Positions 26,762-35,036 of a stretch of 64,000 nucleotides of DNA are shown here, in pieces. The number at the start of each line of letters is the position of its first letter. The first letter of the stretch is position 1. Both the position numbers and the translations under genes were made by a program. The stretch lies in assembly GCA_027493445.1 (NCBI GenBank), contig JAOSKU010000001.1, positions 1,739,936 through 1,803,935 of the forward strand, given 5' to 3'. Source of the DNA: Thermoleophilia bacterium (GTDB lineage Bacteria; Actinomycetota; Thermoleophilia; RBG-16-64-13). Under the pieces are notes generated by a model. It was given only the letters and a program-made list of their open reading frames with translations, searched no databases and was not told the DNA's origin.

Positions 26762-27529
26762 TCAGTCCCACAGCTTCCAGGGGGCCCCGTCCTGCCACAG
26801 CTTCTCGAGGAGCACCTTGTCGCGCAGCGTGTCCATACACTGCCAGAAGGACTCGTGGCGATAGGCCATCAGCTGGCCATCCTCGGCCAGACGTTCCATG
26901 GGCCCCACCTCCCAGGCGGTGTCGTCGCCGTCGATGTAGTCGAAGGCTCCGGGCTCGAGCACAAAGAAGGCGCCATTGATCCACCCTTCCTCGAGCTGCG
27001 GCTTCTCGGCGAACCGTACGACCTTGTCGTTCGCGATGTCGAGCCGGCCGAAACGAGCCCTGGGTCTCACAGCCGTGACCGTGACCAGGCGGCCGTGGCT
27101 GTAGTGGAAACGCAGAAGCGCGTCCAGGTCGACGTCGGACACGCCGTCCCCCCACGTGAGCATGAACGTTCCCTCGCCCAGGTGGGGCGCGAGCCGTTTG
27201 ATCCGCCCGCCTGTCGCCGTATCGCGCCCCGTATCCACGAGCTCGACCCTCCAGTCGACCCGCTCCACCTTGCCGGCCTCCACGGTGCCCTGGCCAAGAT
27301 CCACCGTCAGGTTTCCATACAGAGCGCAATAGTCCACGAAAAACCGCTTGATGTACTCGCCCTTGTAGCCTAAGGCGACGACGAAATCCTTGTGCCCGAA
27401 GTGGGCATAGTGCCTCATGATGTGCCAGAGGATCGGCATGCCTCCGATCTCTACCATGGGCTTAGGCCTGATCTCCGTCTCCTCGGCGAGGCGGGAACCC
27501 ACGCCTCCGGCCAGTATGCCGACCTTCAT
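26762..27529 (-). CDS. rfbF: Glucose-1-phosphate cytidylyltransferase
   Basis: 255 residues, the standard length. The nucleotidyltransferase signature is at the start: GILAGGVGSRLAEETEIRPK then PMVEIGGMPILWHIM, followed by LTWGDGVSDVD with the metal-binding Asp and later GWINGAFFVLEPGAFDYI. It makes CDP-glucose from CTP and glucose-1-phosphate, the first step to CDP-deoxysugars. ATG 27529 has GGAGG 7 nt upstream. First gene of the cassette 27529-23294, with a promoter predicted at 27602-27629. A classic CDP-glucose 4,6-dehydratase is not recognised nearby; the next-gene epimerase may fill that place. Confidence 0.9.
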   Translation of the reverse strand: MKVGILAGGVGSRLAEETEIRPKPMVEIGGMPILWHIMRHYAHFGHKDFVVALGYKGEYIKRFFVDYCALYGNLTVDLGQGTVEAGKVERVDWRVELVDTGRDTATGGRIKRLAPHLGEGTFMLTWGDGVSDVDLDALLRFHYSHGRLVTVTAVRPRARFGRLDIANDKVVRFAEKPQLEEGWINGAFFVLEPGAFDYIDGDDTAWEVGPMERLAEDGQLMAYRHESFWQCMDTLRDKVLLEKLWQDGAPWKLWD

Positions 27530-27601
27530 GCCGAATCCTCCGAATGGCCCGTTCTCCGCGACGCTCACCGCTGCACCCGCACAACCCGCACTCTTGACTT
27601 G

Positions 27602-27629
27602 ATTCTACCAACAGGGGATTGCGGCGCAA
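27602..27629 (-). promoter_or_regulatory. Sigma-70-type promoter of the rfbF cassette
   Basis: On the minus strand TTGCGC (27629-27624), a 16-bp spacer and TAGAAT (27607-27602) lie about 72 bp upstream of the rfbF ATG. Confidence 0.55.
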
Positions 27630-27831
27630 GCGCATTCGGTTCGATGCACCCTCGCGAGCCGCCTCGCAGGTTCTCCCACCGGTGTCTCCATGAGGGAAGT
27701 CTCACCCCATTCCAACCGCAGTCTCACGCCGGCCCTTCAGACTGGCCCGCGGCCTGGTTCCCCCGACTGACCTAGGACCACGGAGCAACAGACCAAACGG
27801 CAGCGACCGGTAGCGCGCGACGACCAGGCCC

Positions 27832-27865
27832 GACAAAGGCATACCCACCGCGAGGTGGGGGCGCA
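27832..27865 (+). ncRNA. Truncated remnant of a c-di-GMP-I riboswitch
   Basis: The first 34 nt (GACAAAGGCATACCC, then a GCGA-capped hairpin, then GGGGGCGCA) match the aptamer at 16281-16314 with one change. The sequence then jumps to GGTCGCC and directly to the ribosome site and ATG 27894, so the rest of the aptamer and the terminator are missing. The wider 27530-27893 gap holds only this and the rfbF promoter. It is unlikely to bind ligand or attenuate. Confidence 0.8.
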
Positions 27866-27893
27866 GGTCGCCCCTCTCCACAGGAGGTAGACG

Positions 27894-30104
27894 ATGCAGA
27901 CAGCAGGCCACGCGAAACGGAGCCGGCAGATCCTCGTGCGTACCCTGACGCACTGGTGGGTGCTCCCCGCCCTTTTCCTCGCGCTTCTGTTCTCCCAGAC
28001 GGTGCTCTCCCGAAGCGCCCAGGCCGGCACCGTGCCCACCGGCATGCTGAACGTCAAGGACTACGGGGCCAAGGGGGACGGGGTGACTGACGACCGGGCG
28101 GCCATCGCGGGCGCCATCGAGGAGGCCCAGGCCCAGGGTAAGCCCCTCTTTTTCCCGGCCGGCCGCTACAAGGTGGTCTTCAGCGCAGCCGCCCCGCACT
28201 TCGACTACTCCCGGGCCTCCCTGACGGTGGTGGGCGAGGATCCGGGGACCACCGTGCTTGACGTCTACCCCAAGACCACCACCGACTTCGAGTTCCAGGT
28301 CTTCTACAACTGGAAGGGGAGCGTGGACCTCACCCTGCGCAACTTGGCCTTCGCCGGGCCCACCGGTTGGACGGCGGCTTATGTGAACACCCAGGCCAAG
28401 AGCTACCTCGTCTACAGCATCGGCTCCAAGAACCCTCCCGGCTCGTCCAGCGTGCTCGCCGAGAACATCCGGGCCACCGAGGGCAAGTTCTACAACGCCA
28501 TCTTCGCCACCTCGGGCCACGGCACGGTCACCGTGCTAAAGTCCACCATCACCACCTGGAACTGCGTGGTCAACAACTACGAGGACACCGGCACCATCAT
28601 GGACCGGGCCACCATCATCGAGGACTCGGTCATCTCCTCGGGTATGCCCAAGAGCCTGACCTCCGACGGCCAGAACCACGGCATCATCGTCTACAACCAC
28701 CCCCACGTGGCCCTGCGCATCAGCCGTTCCACCCTGTGGGGCAATCCCCGGGGGGCGGCCAAGCAGTACGGGGAGAACGACGCCATCGCCCACAAGACCC
28801 CCCTGTACTCCATCTACGAGGACGTCAAGTTCCTGGGCAACGCCGACTACACCCTGATCACCCCCGGGGCGCCGGTCACCACCTACATCACCAACTCCAC
28901 CTTCGACATGGGCCGCATCGGAGTGCGCAACAACACCGAGATCCGGGGCAGCACCTTCACCGGGAACGCCCGGACGAGCGCCACCACCTACAAGAATCTG
29001 CAGATGCCCGACATCACCTTGAAGATCGACGGCTCCCGCTTCGCTCTCTCTCAGAGCAAGGCTCTCGATCCCACCATCGGCACCATCGTGGTGACCAACA
29101 CCCAGTTTGACTCCACCGGGCCGGCCCCCACGACCACCACCACCCTGGCGCCCACTACGACCACCACCATTCCGCCTACGACCACCACCACGAAGCCACC
29201 CACGACTACGACCACAACCGTGGCGCCCACCACTACCACGACGAAGCCACCTGTGACGACCACCACCGTGGCGGCGCCGATCAAGCCGCCCACCACGACG
29301 ACCACGAAGCCACCGACGACGACGGCAACCTTGCCGCCGTCCACTACCACGACTACCTTGCCGCCGAGCACCCCGACGGGCACTTCGGTTCCGCCCACGA
29401 CCACCGACCCCGTGGAGCCGACATCCACCACCGGGGCCCCCACTACGACCACGACGGCTGCCAAGACACCCAGCGGCAAGTCTTTGGGTTGGGGCAAGAC
29501 CGGCACGAACACCGGGACCCAGGTCGCGGCCAATCCGGAGAGCCTCGTCTATCCCGACGTCACCGCCGCAAACCCCTACGTGGCAGCCATCGCCGACCTG
29601 AGCAGTCGAGGAGTGGTCAGCGGTTTCGAAGACGGCACGTTCCGCCCCTCGGCGCACATGACCCGCCAGCAGTTCGCCAAGGTCATCGTGTTGACGTTGG
29701 GTCTGGAACCCACTGAGCAGGACGTCTCCCCTTTCCTCGACGTCGAGTCGAGCGGCCCCGATAGTCTGTTCCCAGACAACTTCGTGGCGGTCGCGGCCGC
29801 ATGGGGCATCACCAAAGGCGTCGACCCGGGCGTGTTCGACCCCTACACGCCACTTCGTCGGGCCCAGGCGATCAGTATGGTCGTGCGGGCGGCCGACTCC
29901 GTGCGCCCCGGAGCGCTGAACGACTCATCAGGCAAGCAGACCTCGCTGGTCGACCTCGTCGGTACCGTGCACGAACTCGCGGCTGTCAAGGCCGAGGCCA
30001 ACGATCTGCTGGATACAGTCCCTCTGGTATTGGACCCGTGGGCTCCCATGTCTCGTGGAGAGGTAGCGCAGGTCCTGGAGAACCTGCTGCGGAGAATGGA
30101 CTAG
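27894..30104 (+). CDS. Secreted right-handed beta-helix protein with C-terminal SLH domains (paralog 3)
   Basis: 736 residues; same architecture as paralog 1. The signal peptide has its own sequence (LPALFLALLFSQTVL, cleavage near SAQA/GTVP). The beta-helix is identical in sequence to paralog 1 through the start of the Thr-rich linker. The linker is longer (about residues 410-530, with KPPTTTT, PPSTTTT and GAPTTTT units). SLH repeats follow from about residue 543 (SLVYPDVTAANPYVAAIADL; GFEDGTFRPSAHMTR), very similar to paralog 1. GGAGG lies 6 nt before ATG. Because only the 5' part of the riboswitch remains, this copy is probably not c-di-GMP attenuated. Confidence 0.88.
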   Translation: MQTAGHAKRSRQILVRTLTHWWVLPALFLALLFSQTVLSRSAQAGTVPTGMLNVKDYGAKGDGVTDDRAAIAGAIEEAQAQGKPLFFPAGRYKVVFSAAAPHFDYSRASLTVVGEDPGTTVLDVYPKTTTDFEFQVFYNWKGSVDLTLRNLAFAGPTGWTAAYVNTQAKSYLVYSIGSKNPPGSSSVLAENIRATEGKFYNAIFATSGHGTVTVLKSTITTWNCVVNNYEDTGTIMDRATIIEDSVISSGMPKSLTSDGQNHGIIVYNHPHVALRISRSTLWGNPRGAAKQYGENDAIAHKTPLYSIYEDVKFLGNADYTLITPGAPVTTYITNSTFDMGRIGVRNNTEIRGSTFTGNARTSATTYKNLQMPDITLKIDGSRFALSQSKALDPTIGTIVVTNTQFDSTGPAPTTTTTLAPTTTTTIPPTTTTTKPPTTTTTTVAPTTTTTKPPVTTTTVAAPIKPPTTTTTKPPTTTATLPPSTTTTTLPPSTPTGTSVPPTTTDPVEPTSTTGAPTTTTTAAKTPSGKSLGWGKTGTNTGTQVAANPESLVYPDVTAANPYVAAIADLSSRGVVSGFEDGTFRPSAHMTRQQFAKVIVLTLGLEPTEQDVSPFLDVESSGPDSLFPDNFVAVAAAWGITKGVDPGVFDPYTPLRRAQAISMVVRAADSVRPGALNDSSGKQTSLVDLVGTVHELAAVKAEANDLLDTVPLVLDPWAPMSRGEVAQVLENLLRRMD
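28016..29273 (+). repeat. Copy 2 of the 1258-bp identical tract
   Basis: Partner of 16549-17806, direct orientation, 11,467 bp apart. It encodes the same beta-helix segment and the first part of the Thr-rich linker. The match stops after GTGGCG in the linker. Confidence 0.9.
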
Positions 30105-30121
30105 CGGTCGCGATCCCCTCG

Positions 30122-30163
30122 CTGACGGGCTCCGGGGGCCTTAGGATCCCCGGAGCCCGTCAG
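30122..30163 (+). terminator. Hairpin terminator after beta-helix paralog 3
   Basis: CTGACGGGCTCCGGGG (30122-30137) pairs perfectly with CCCCGGAGCCCGTCAG (30148-30163) over a 10-nt loop, 17 bp after the stop. It has no following T-run. The corresponding hairpin after paralog 1 has a different sequence. Confidence 0.65.
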
Positions 30164-30244
30164 GCAAACCTGGCGGCATAATCCAGGGCGACTTCACCGG
30201 CGGTCTTCTGGTGTACCGCACTTCCCCAACGCGGGCGCCCCAAG

Positions 30245-30250
30245 TATAGT
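30245..30250 (+). promoter_or_regulatory. Possible -10 (TATAGT) for the glycosyltransferase at 30296
   Basis: TATAGT in an AT-rich island 45 bp upstream of the gene, downstream of the hairpin at 30122-30163. No clear -35. Confidence 0.35.
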
Positions 30251-30295
30251 TATGCCATGTTCCAGAGAGAGACCTGTTTCCGGCTGGACGGCTAA

Positions 30296-31207
30296 GTGAA
30301 CGCCTCGAAGCCTCGCGTGACCATCGGCCTGCCGGTGCGCAACGGCGCCCGCTTCCTCGACCAGGCCCTGGCCTCCCTGGTCTCACAGACCTTCACGGAC
30401 TTCGAGATCGTCGTCAGCGACAACGCCTCCGACGACGAGACGCAGAAGATTGTGCTGAGCTACGCCCGATCCGATCCCCGAATCCGCTACTACCGCAACG
30501 AGCGCGACGTCGGCGCCGCTCGGAACTTCAACCGGACCTTCCATCTGGCGCGCGGCGAGTACTTCAGGTGGGCCGCCCACGACGATATCTGGCACGACGA
30601 GCATCTGGCCCGGTGCGTGGAGGCCCTCGACGCCGATCCCAGGGTCGTGCTCGCCTATACCAAGGTGCGTCTGATCGATGAGGAAGGAGCCGTGCTCGAT
30701 CCCTGCTTCGACCCCTTCGAGCTGACCTCCCCGAGCGCCGCCGCACGCCTTCACCGGCTGCTGTGGGATCTGCGTGAACCGCACATGGTCTTCGGCCTCA
30801 CCCGTTCGCGGGTGTTCGCTCAGACTCGGCTTCTTCGCGCCGATCAGGGGGCCGACCGGTTGCTGCTGGCCGAGCTTGCGCTGCTGGGACCCTGGCAGCA
30901 GGTCGACGATGTCCTTTTCCTCAACCGCCGCACCGACAGCGTGCGCAGTGAACGCACCCGGTACTGGTGGGACCCTTCCAGCCGGGGTCGCCTGATGCTC
31001 AGGACGATCCGGCTCTTCGTCAACCACGCCGACGCGGTGTGGGATACGGCGCTACCAGGTTCCCAGAAGATGTTTCTCTCCGCCGACGCGTTCGCGCGGT
31101 TCCTTGTGAAGGACTACCGGCGCGTCGGCCGTGAGATCAGACAGGCGGCAACGCAGGGTTACGGCATACGGCCCTGGCTGCGCGAGCGCGTACTGGGAAG
31201 GGTGTAG
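30296..31207 (+). CDS. Family 2 glycosyltransferase
   Basis: 303 residues with a GT-A fold. It opens VTIGLPVRNGARFLDQALAS, then FEIVVSDNASDDET (nucleotide-binding Asp), and the metal-binding DxD equivalent is in FRWAAHDDIWHDEH near residue 98. These enzymes transfer a sugar from an NDP-donor to a polysaccharide precursor in the cytoplasm. It begins at GTG 30296 without a strong Shine-Dalgarno and is followed after 38 bp by beta-helix paralog 4, which suggests co-expression. Donor and acceptor are unknown. Confidence 0.85.
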   Translation: MNASKPRVTIGLPVRNGARFLDQALASLVSQTFTDFEIVVSDNASDDETQKIVLSYARSDPRIRYYRNERDVGAARNFNRTFHLARGEYFRWAAHDDIWHDEHLARCVEALDADPRVVLAYTKVRLIDEEGAVLDPCFDPFELTSPSAAARLHRLLWDLREPHMVFGLTRSRVFAQTRLLRADQGADRLLLAELALLGPWQQVDDVLFLNRRTDSVRSERTRYWWDPSSRGRLMLRTIRLFVNHADAVWDTALPGSQKMFLSADAFARFLVKDYRRVGREIRQAATQGYGIRPWLRERVLGRV

Positions 31208-31245
31208 CCGCGGGCGGTTTCGCCGCGCGAGGATGATCTGTAGCC

Positions 31246-33130
31246 GTGCCAAAAGCCCCCCCACAACCCCACGTCCGGCGCAACGCAATTGCGGTCTTGG
31301 CCGTGATCGCGACTCTCGTTACGTATTCGTGCGACCGTCCGGCCGGACCTGCGGCGGTGGAAACCGCGGGCCCCGGGCTCTCGACGAGCGTCTCCGAGGC
31401 TCCCGGCGGCGCTGCGCCGACCTCGACCGATGTCCACGTCACGCCGGCCGATCTCACCGCCATGGTAGGGGCCCTGCTCCAGCTGCCCCCCTCGCCGGCC
31501 GGCAGCCCCGAAGGCCCCGGCGGCGACCTCACGGGAGCCGAGTGCCTCGCGCTTCTCGTTGAGGCCACCGACCTCTCTCACGCGGGCCTGCTGCGAGAGC
31601 CGTACCAAGGCTGGGTGGGTACGCTCGCATCGGACGATCCCGCACTGCGAGACGCTGTGAGACGAGCCGAGTTCAGCGGCCTCCTCCGGGGTCTGGACCT
31701 CCGCGACTTCGACCCGGACAGGCCGGCTTCGCGCACTCAGGTCTCACGCATCGTGGGCAACTTGCGCGCGAAGCTGACACCTCTCGATGCCACTCGGTTC
31801 GGCGCCGCCGGCGACGGGCGGACCAACGACCGAGAAGCTATCCAAGCGGCGCTCGATGCGGCCTCCGCCGAGGGCGCGCCCCTCTACTTCCCTCCCGGCA
31901 TATACAAGATCGAGTTCACGCAGTCCGACGACCACCTCACCTACGAGGGCGACGTGAGCCTCATCGGTGCGGGGAGAGATTCGACCGTCCTCGACGTCCA
32001 TCCGAAGACGGTGGGCGATTTCGGGTACAGGCTGCTGGCCACCAAGGCTCCCGACAGCCGCCTGTCTCTGGCGGAGTTGACGCTCGCGGGGCCGTCCGGG
32101 TCCCGAGCGGACCATCCGGATGAGCAGGAAGAGACGGTTGCCGTCTGGGCGGCACCGTCCAGCCCCCTACGGGTCCGACAACCGGATCTACCTCGACGAT
32201 GTGGCCATTACCGGCAGGTTTTTCCGCGGCATCTTCGCGGCCGGGGGCGGCGGTATCCTTCAGGCGCGTGACACGGAGATCTCCGCCGTGCTCGCCGCCA
32301 TCGAGAGCTTCGAGTCCACCGGAACTTTCCGCAACCGGCAGGTCATCATCGACCGCGCCGTACTCGAGTCGGGCATCCCGAGGGAGCTGACCTCGGACGG
32401 GCGAGATCGGGGCATCATCGTCTACGTGCACCCCCACGTGGCCCTCCGGGTGACCGACACCGTCTTCAAGAACAATCCCCGCGGTGCGATCAAGCAGTAT
32501 GGGGAGAGCAAAGAAGTGCTCGACAAGCCGCCGCTCTTCTCCAGCTACACGAACGTCAGCTTCGTGAACTGCACCGCGTACACGATCATCACTCCCGGCG
32601 AAGACGTCACGACGACCATCTCGGGCTACCGGGCGGACGCAGGCAAGATTGGCATCCGCAACGACACCGTCATCACCGACGCCACCTTCGTCGACTCCGG
32701 TATAACCGAGCCCGCGGGACACGACCAGCCCGTCAAGCGCGTGACCATCAGCAGCAGCTCGTTCACACTCGGGTTGCCCGCCTACCAAGCCATCAGCAGC
32801 AGGCCCGGCTGGGTGGTCTCTGCCACACGGACGGACTTCTTCTTCGTCGACGGCGCCGACGAGCGGACGACCGCCTACAGGGGCGGCCAGGGCTCCGGCG
32901 AAGGTCACGAGGAAGCCACGTTCACCAACTCGGCCTTCGTCGACCGTACCTCCCGCGAGACGCACCCCGAGTCGGCCATCGTCTTCGAAGCAGGAGAAGA
33001 CGAGAACAGCCTGACCGTGACCGGCTCCCGGTTCAGCGGCCGTTTCTCACCGCCGATCCTCCTGAAAGACGCGCCCGGGGCCACGGTGCAGCTGCTCGAC
33101 AACCTGTACTTCCTGCGGGCTACGCGCTGA
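31246..33130 (+). CDS. Exported beta-helix protein with degenerate N-terminal region (paralog 4), one frame break
   Basis: About 627 residues after repair. The N-terminal hydrophobic segment AIAVLAVIATLVTYSC could be a lipoprotein signal, although TYSC is a poor lipobox. A Pro/Ala/Ser-rich stretch follows. The region at about 80-175 retains the spacing of the SLH part of paralog 2 (LREPYQGWVGTLASDDPALR; GLLRGLDLRDFDPDRPASRT), but the first SLH repeats are missing. The beta-helix starts near residue 180 (GAAGDGRTNDREA). The frame breaks at the C5 run 32163-32167, where one C too many is present; removal restores SSPYGSDNRIYLDDVAITG. It is closest to paralog 2. Confidence 0.8.
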
Positions 33131-33218
33131 GGCTGGTGGCTCGAGGGCAGCCCCGGTGTTTCCGCGGCGGCTCGGCGGCAGGTTCCGGATGGCTCGACGG
33201 GGGAGCGAGCGTGGGCGG

Positions 33219-33833
33219 TCAGGCGCCGGAGCCGCCGCGGCCGGTGAGGACCAGCGCAGTACGAGCCAGGATCCAGAGATCCGAGGCCGCGGACCGGTGT
33301 GCGAGGTAGTCGAGCTCGATCTGAAGCTTGGTGGGCATGATCTCCTCGATGTAGCGACGCTCCCAGTCCTCCGTGAGCAGGCTCTCTTCGTCGCGGAACT
33401 CCAGCGAGGCGGCACCGGTGATGCCCGGACGAACCTCCAGCACCCGCCGCTGCTCGGGCGTGTAGAGGACCACGTAGTGGGGGTCCTCGGGCCGGGGGCC
33501 CACGAGGCTCATCTCACCCTTCAGCACGTTCGCCAGCTGCGGGAGCTCGTCCAGCTTGGTGCGCCGCAAGAAACGTCCGATCGGTGTGACCCGGGGGTCC
33601 GCGGCGGTGGTGATGGCCGGACCATGCCCCGCAGTGCTCCGCACCATGGTGCGGAACTTGTACAACACGAAGGGCCGGCCCTCCCGGCCCACCCGGACGG
33701 CCTTGTATAGCACCGGCCCAGGCGAACTGCGGGCGATGGCGATCCCGATCACCACGAACACCGGCCACAGCAGCAAAAGGCCCGCCGCCGAGACGGCGAC
33801 GTCGAGGGCCCGTAGGCTGTCGGGAGGGCGCAC
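33219..33833 (-). CDS. Initiating undecaprenyl-phosphate sugar phosphotransferase (PglC/WcaJ core type)
   Basis: 204 residues, the short monotopic type without extra membrane helices. One N-terminal hydrophobic segment (LDVAVSAAGLLLLWPVFVVI) is followed by VLYKAVRVGREG, KFRTM, TKLDELPQLANVLKGEMSLV and GPRP, the catalytic Asp-Glu and phosphate-binding motifs of the bacterial sugar transferase family. It moves a sugar-1-phosphate from UDP-sugar to undecaprenyl phosphate, starting a repeat unit. GTG 33833 has GGGGAG 7 nt upstream. It follows the aminotransferase gene by 12 bp. With the PglF-type dehydratase at 51210 this suggests a 4-amino- or di-N-acetylamino sugar as first sugar. Confidence 0.9.
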   Translation of the reverse strand: MRPPDSLRALDVAVSAAGLLLLWPVFVVIGIAIARSSPGPVLYKAVRVGREGRPFVLYKFRTMVRSTAGHGPAITTAADPRVTPIGRFLRRTKLDELPQLANVLKGEMSLVGPRPEDPHYVVLYTPEQRRVLEVRPGITGAASLEFRDEESLLTEDWERRYIEEIMPTKLQIELDYLAHRSAASDLWILARTALVLTGRGGSGA

Positions 33834-33845
33834 TGGGCAGCTCCC

Positions 33846-35036
33846 CTACCGGCGGTGCTCGGCTACGACGGCCCGAACCGCCTGGACCACGTCCTCGACG
33901 TCCGCGTCGCTCATCGCGCTGTAGATGGGCAGCGACACCTCGCGGCTGAACTCGCGCAGCGCGACCGGGAAATCCTCCGGTCGATAACCGTACGCATGCC
34001 TGTAATAGGGGTGCAAGTGGAGCGGGATGAAATGCACGCTCGTGCCGACGTTCCGGGCATGCATCTCTCGTATGAATTCCGCGCGGTCGATCGTGAGAAG
34101 CTCAAGGTCCAGGCGCAGCATGTACAGGTGCCACGCCGACCGGACGTGCCGGTGGACGGTCGGTATCTCCAGAGCGGGAATCGCAGAGAAGGCCGCGTCG
34201 TAGCGGGCCGCGATCTCGCACCGGCGCCGCCACATGCCTTCCACCCGGCGCAGCTGCACCAGACCCATCGCAGCGGCAACGTCGGTCATGTTGTACTTGA
34301 AGCCCGGGGCCACGACCTCGTAAGCCCAGGAGCCCTCGGCCGAGTACCTGTTCCACGCGTCCTTGGACATCCCGTGCAGCGACATCAGGCGGCAGCGCTC
34401 GGCCAGCGCAGGGTCGCCGGTCACGAGCATACCGCCCTCCCCGGTGGTGAGGGTCTTGGTGGCGTAGAAACTGAAGCAGACCACGCGGGGGACCCCCGCC
34501 CCGACTCCCCCCGGGGCAATGTCGGCCCCGACCAGGCGATCGGCCCACCAGGCCGGCAGGGCGTGGGCGGCGTCCTCGACAACGGCCAGCCCCCGGCGCG
34601 CCGCGACGCCGTAGACCGCCTCGAGGTCGGCGGGGTGCCCGGCGACGTGCACCGGCATGACCACGCGCGTGCGCGGCGAGAGCGCGGCTTCGAGCGCGGC
34701 CGGGTCCAGGGTCAGGGTGCCGGGCTGCACGTCGACCAGTACCGGCCGTGCCCCAAGATAGGCCACCACCTCGGCCGTGGCCGTGAACGTGTAGGTGGGG
34801 AGCACGACCTCGTCGCCGGGCCGCAGGCCCACCGCCTCCAGGGCCAGATGCATGGCCGCCGTGCAGGAGTTGACGGCCACGGCATGCCCCGCTCCGAGGA
34901 AGCGCGCGAACTCCTCTTCAAACCTGCGGCAACGAGGCCCGGTGGTGATCCAGCCGGAGGCCAGGGCGGCTGAGACTTCGGCGATCTCCTCCGGCCCCAG
35001 GTCGGGACGGGCGAAGTCGAGGAACGTGTCCCTCAT
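33846..35036 (-). CDS. DegT/DnrJ/EryC1-family PLP sugar aminotransferase
   Basis: 396 residues. It opens FLDFARPDLGPEEIAEVSAA and WITTGPRCRRFEEEFARFLG; the cofactor lysine lies in FYATKTLTTGEGG near residue 185, with ALPAW and GFKYNMTDVAAAMGL following. These enzymes aminate 4-keto (or 3-keto) NDP-sugars from glutamate. ATG 35036 overlaps the upstream glycosyltransferase stop as ATGA. It is placed next to a PglC-like transferase and in the same window as a PglF-like 4,6-dehydratase, so a PglE-like role is likely. Confidence 0.88.
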   Translation of the reverse strand: MRDTFLDFARPDLGPEEIAEVSAALASGWITTGPRCRRFEEEFARFLGAGHAVAVNSCTAAMHLALEAVGLRPGDEVVLPTYTFTATAEVVAYLGARPVLVDVQPGTLTLDPAALEAALSPRTRVVMPVHVAGHPADLEAVYGVAARRGLAVVEDAAHALPAWWADRLVGADIAPGGVGAGVPRVVCFSFYATKTLTTGEGGMLVTGDPALAERCRLMSLHGMSKDAWNRYSAEGSWAYEVVAPGFKYNMTDVAAAMGLVQLRRVEGMWRRRCEIAARYDAAFSAIPALEIPTVHRHVRSAWHLYMLRLDLELLTIDRAEFIREMHARNVGTSVHFIPLHLHPYYRHAYGYRPEDFPVALREFSREVSLPIYSAMSDADVEDVVQAVRAVVAEHRR

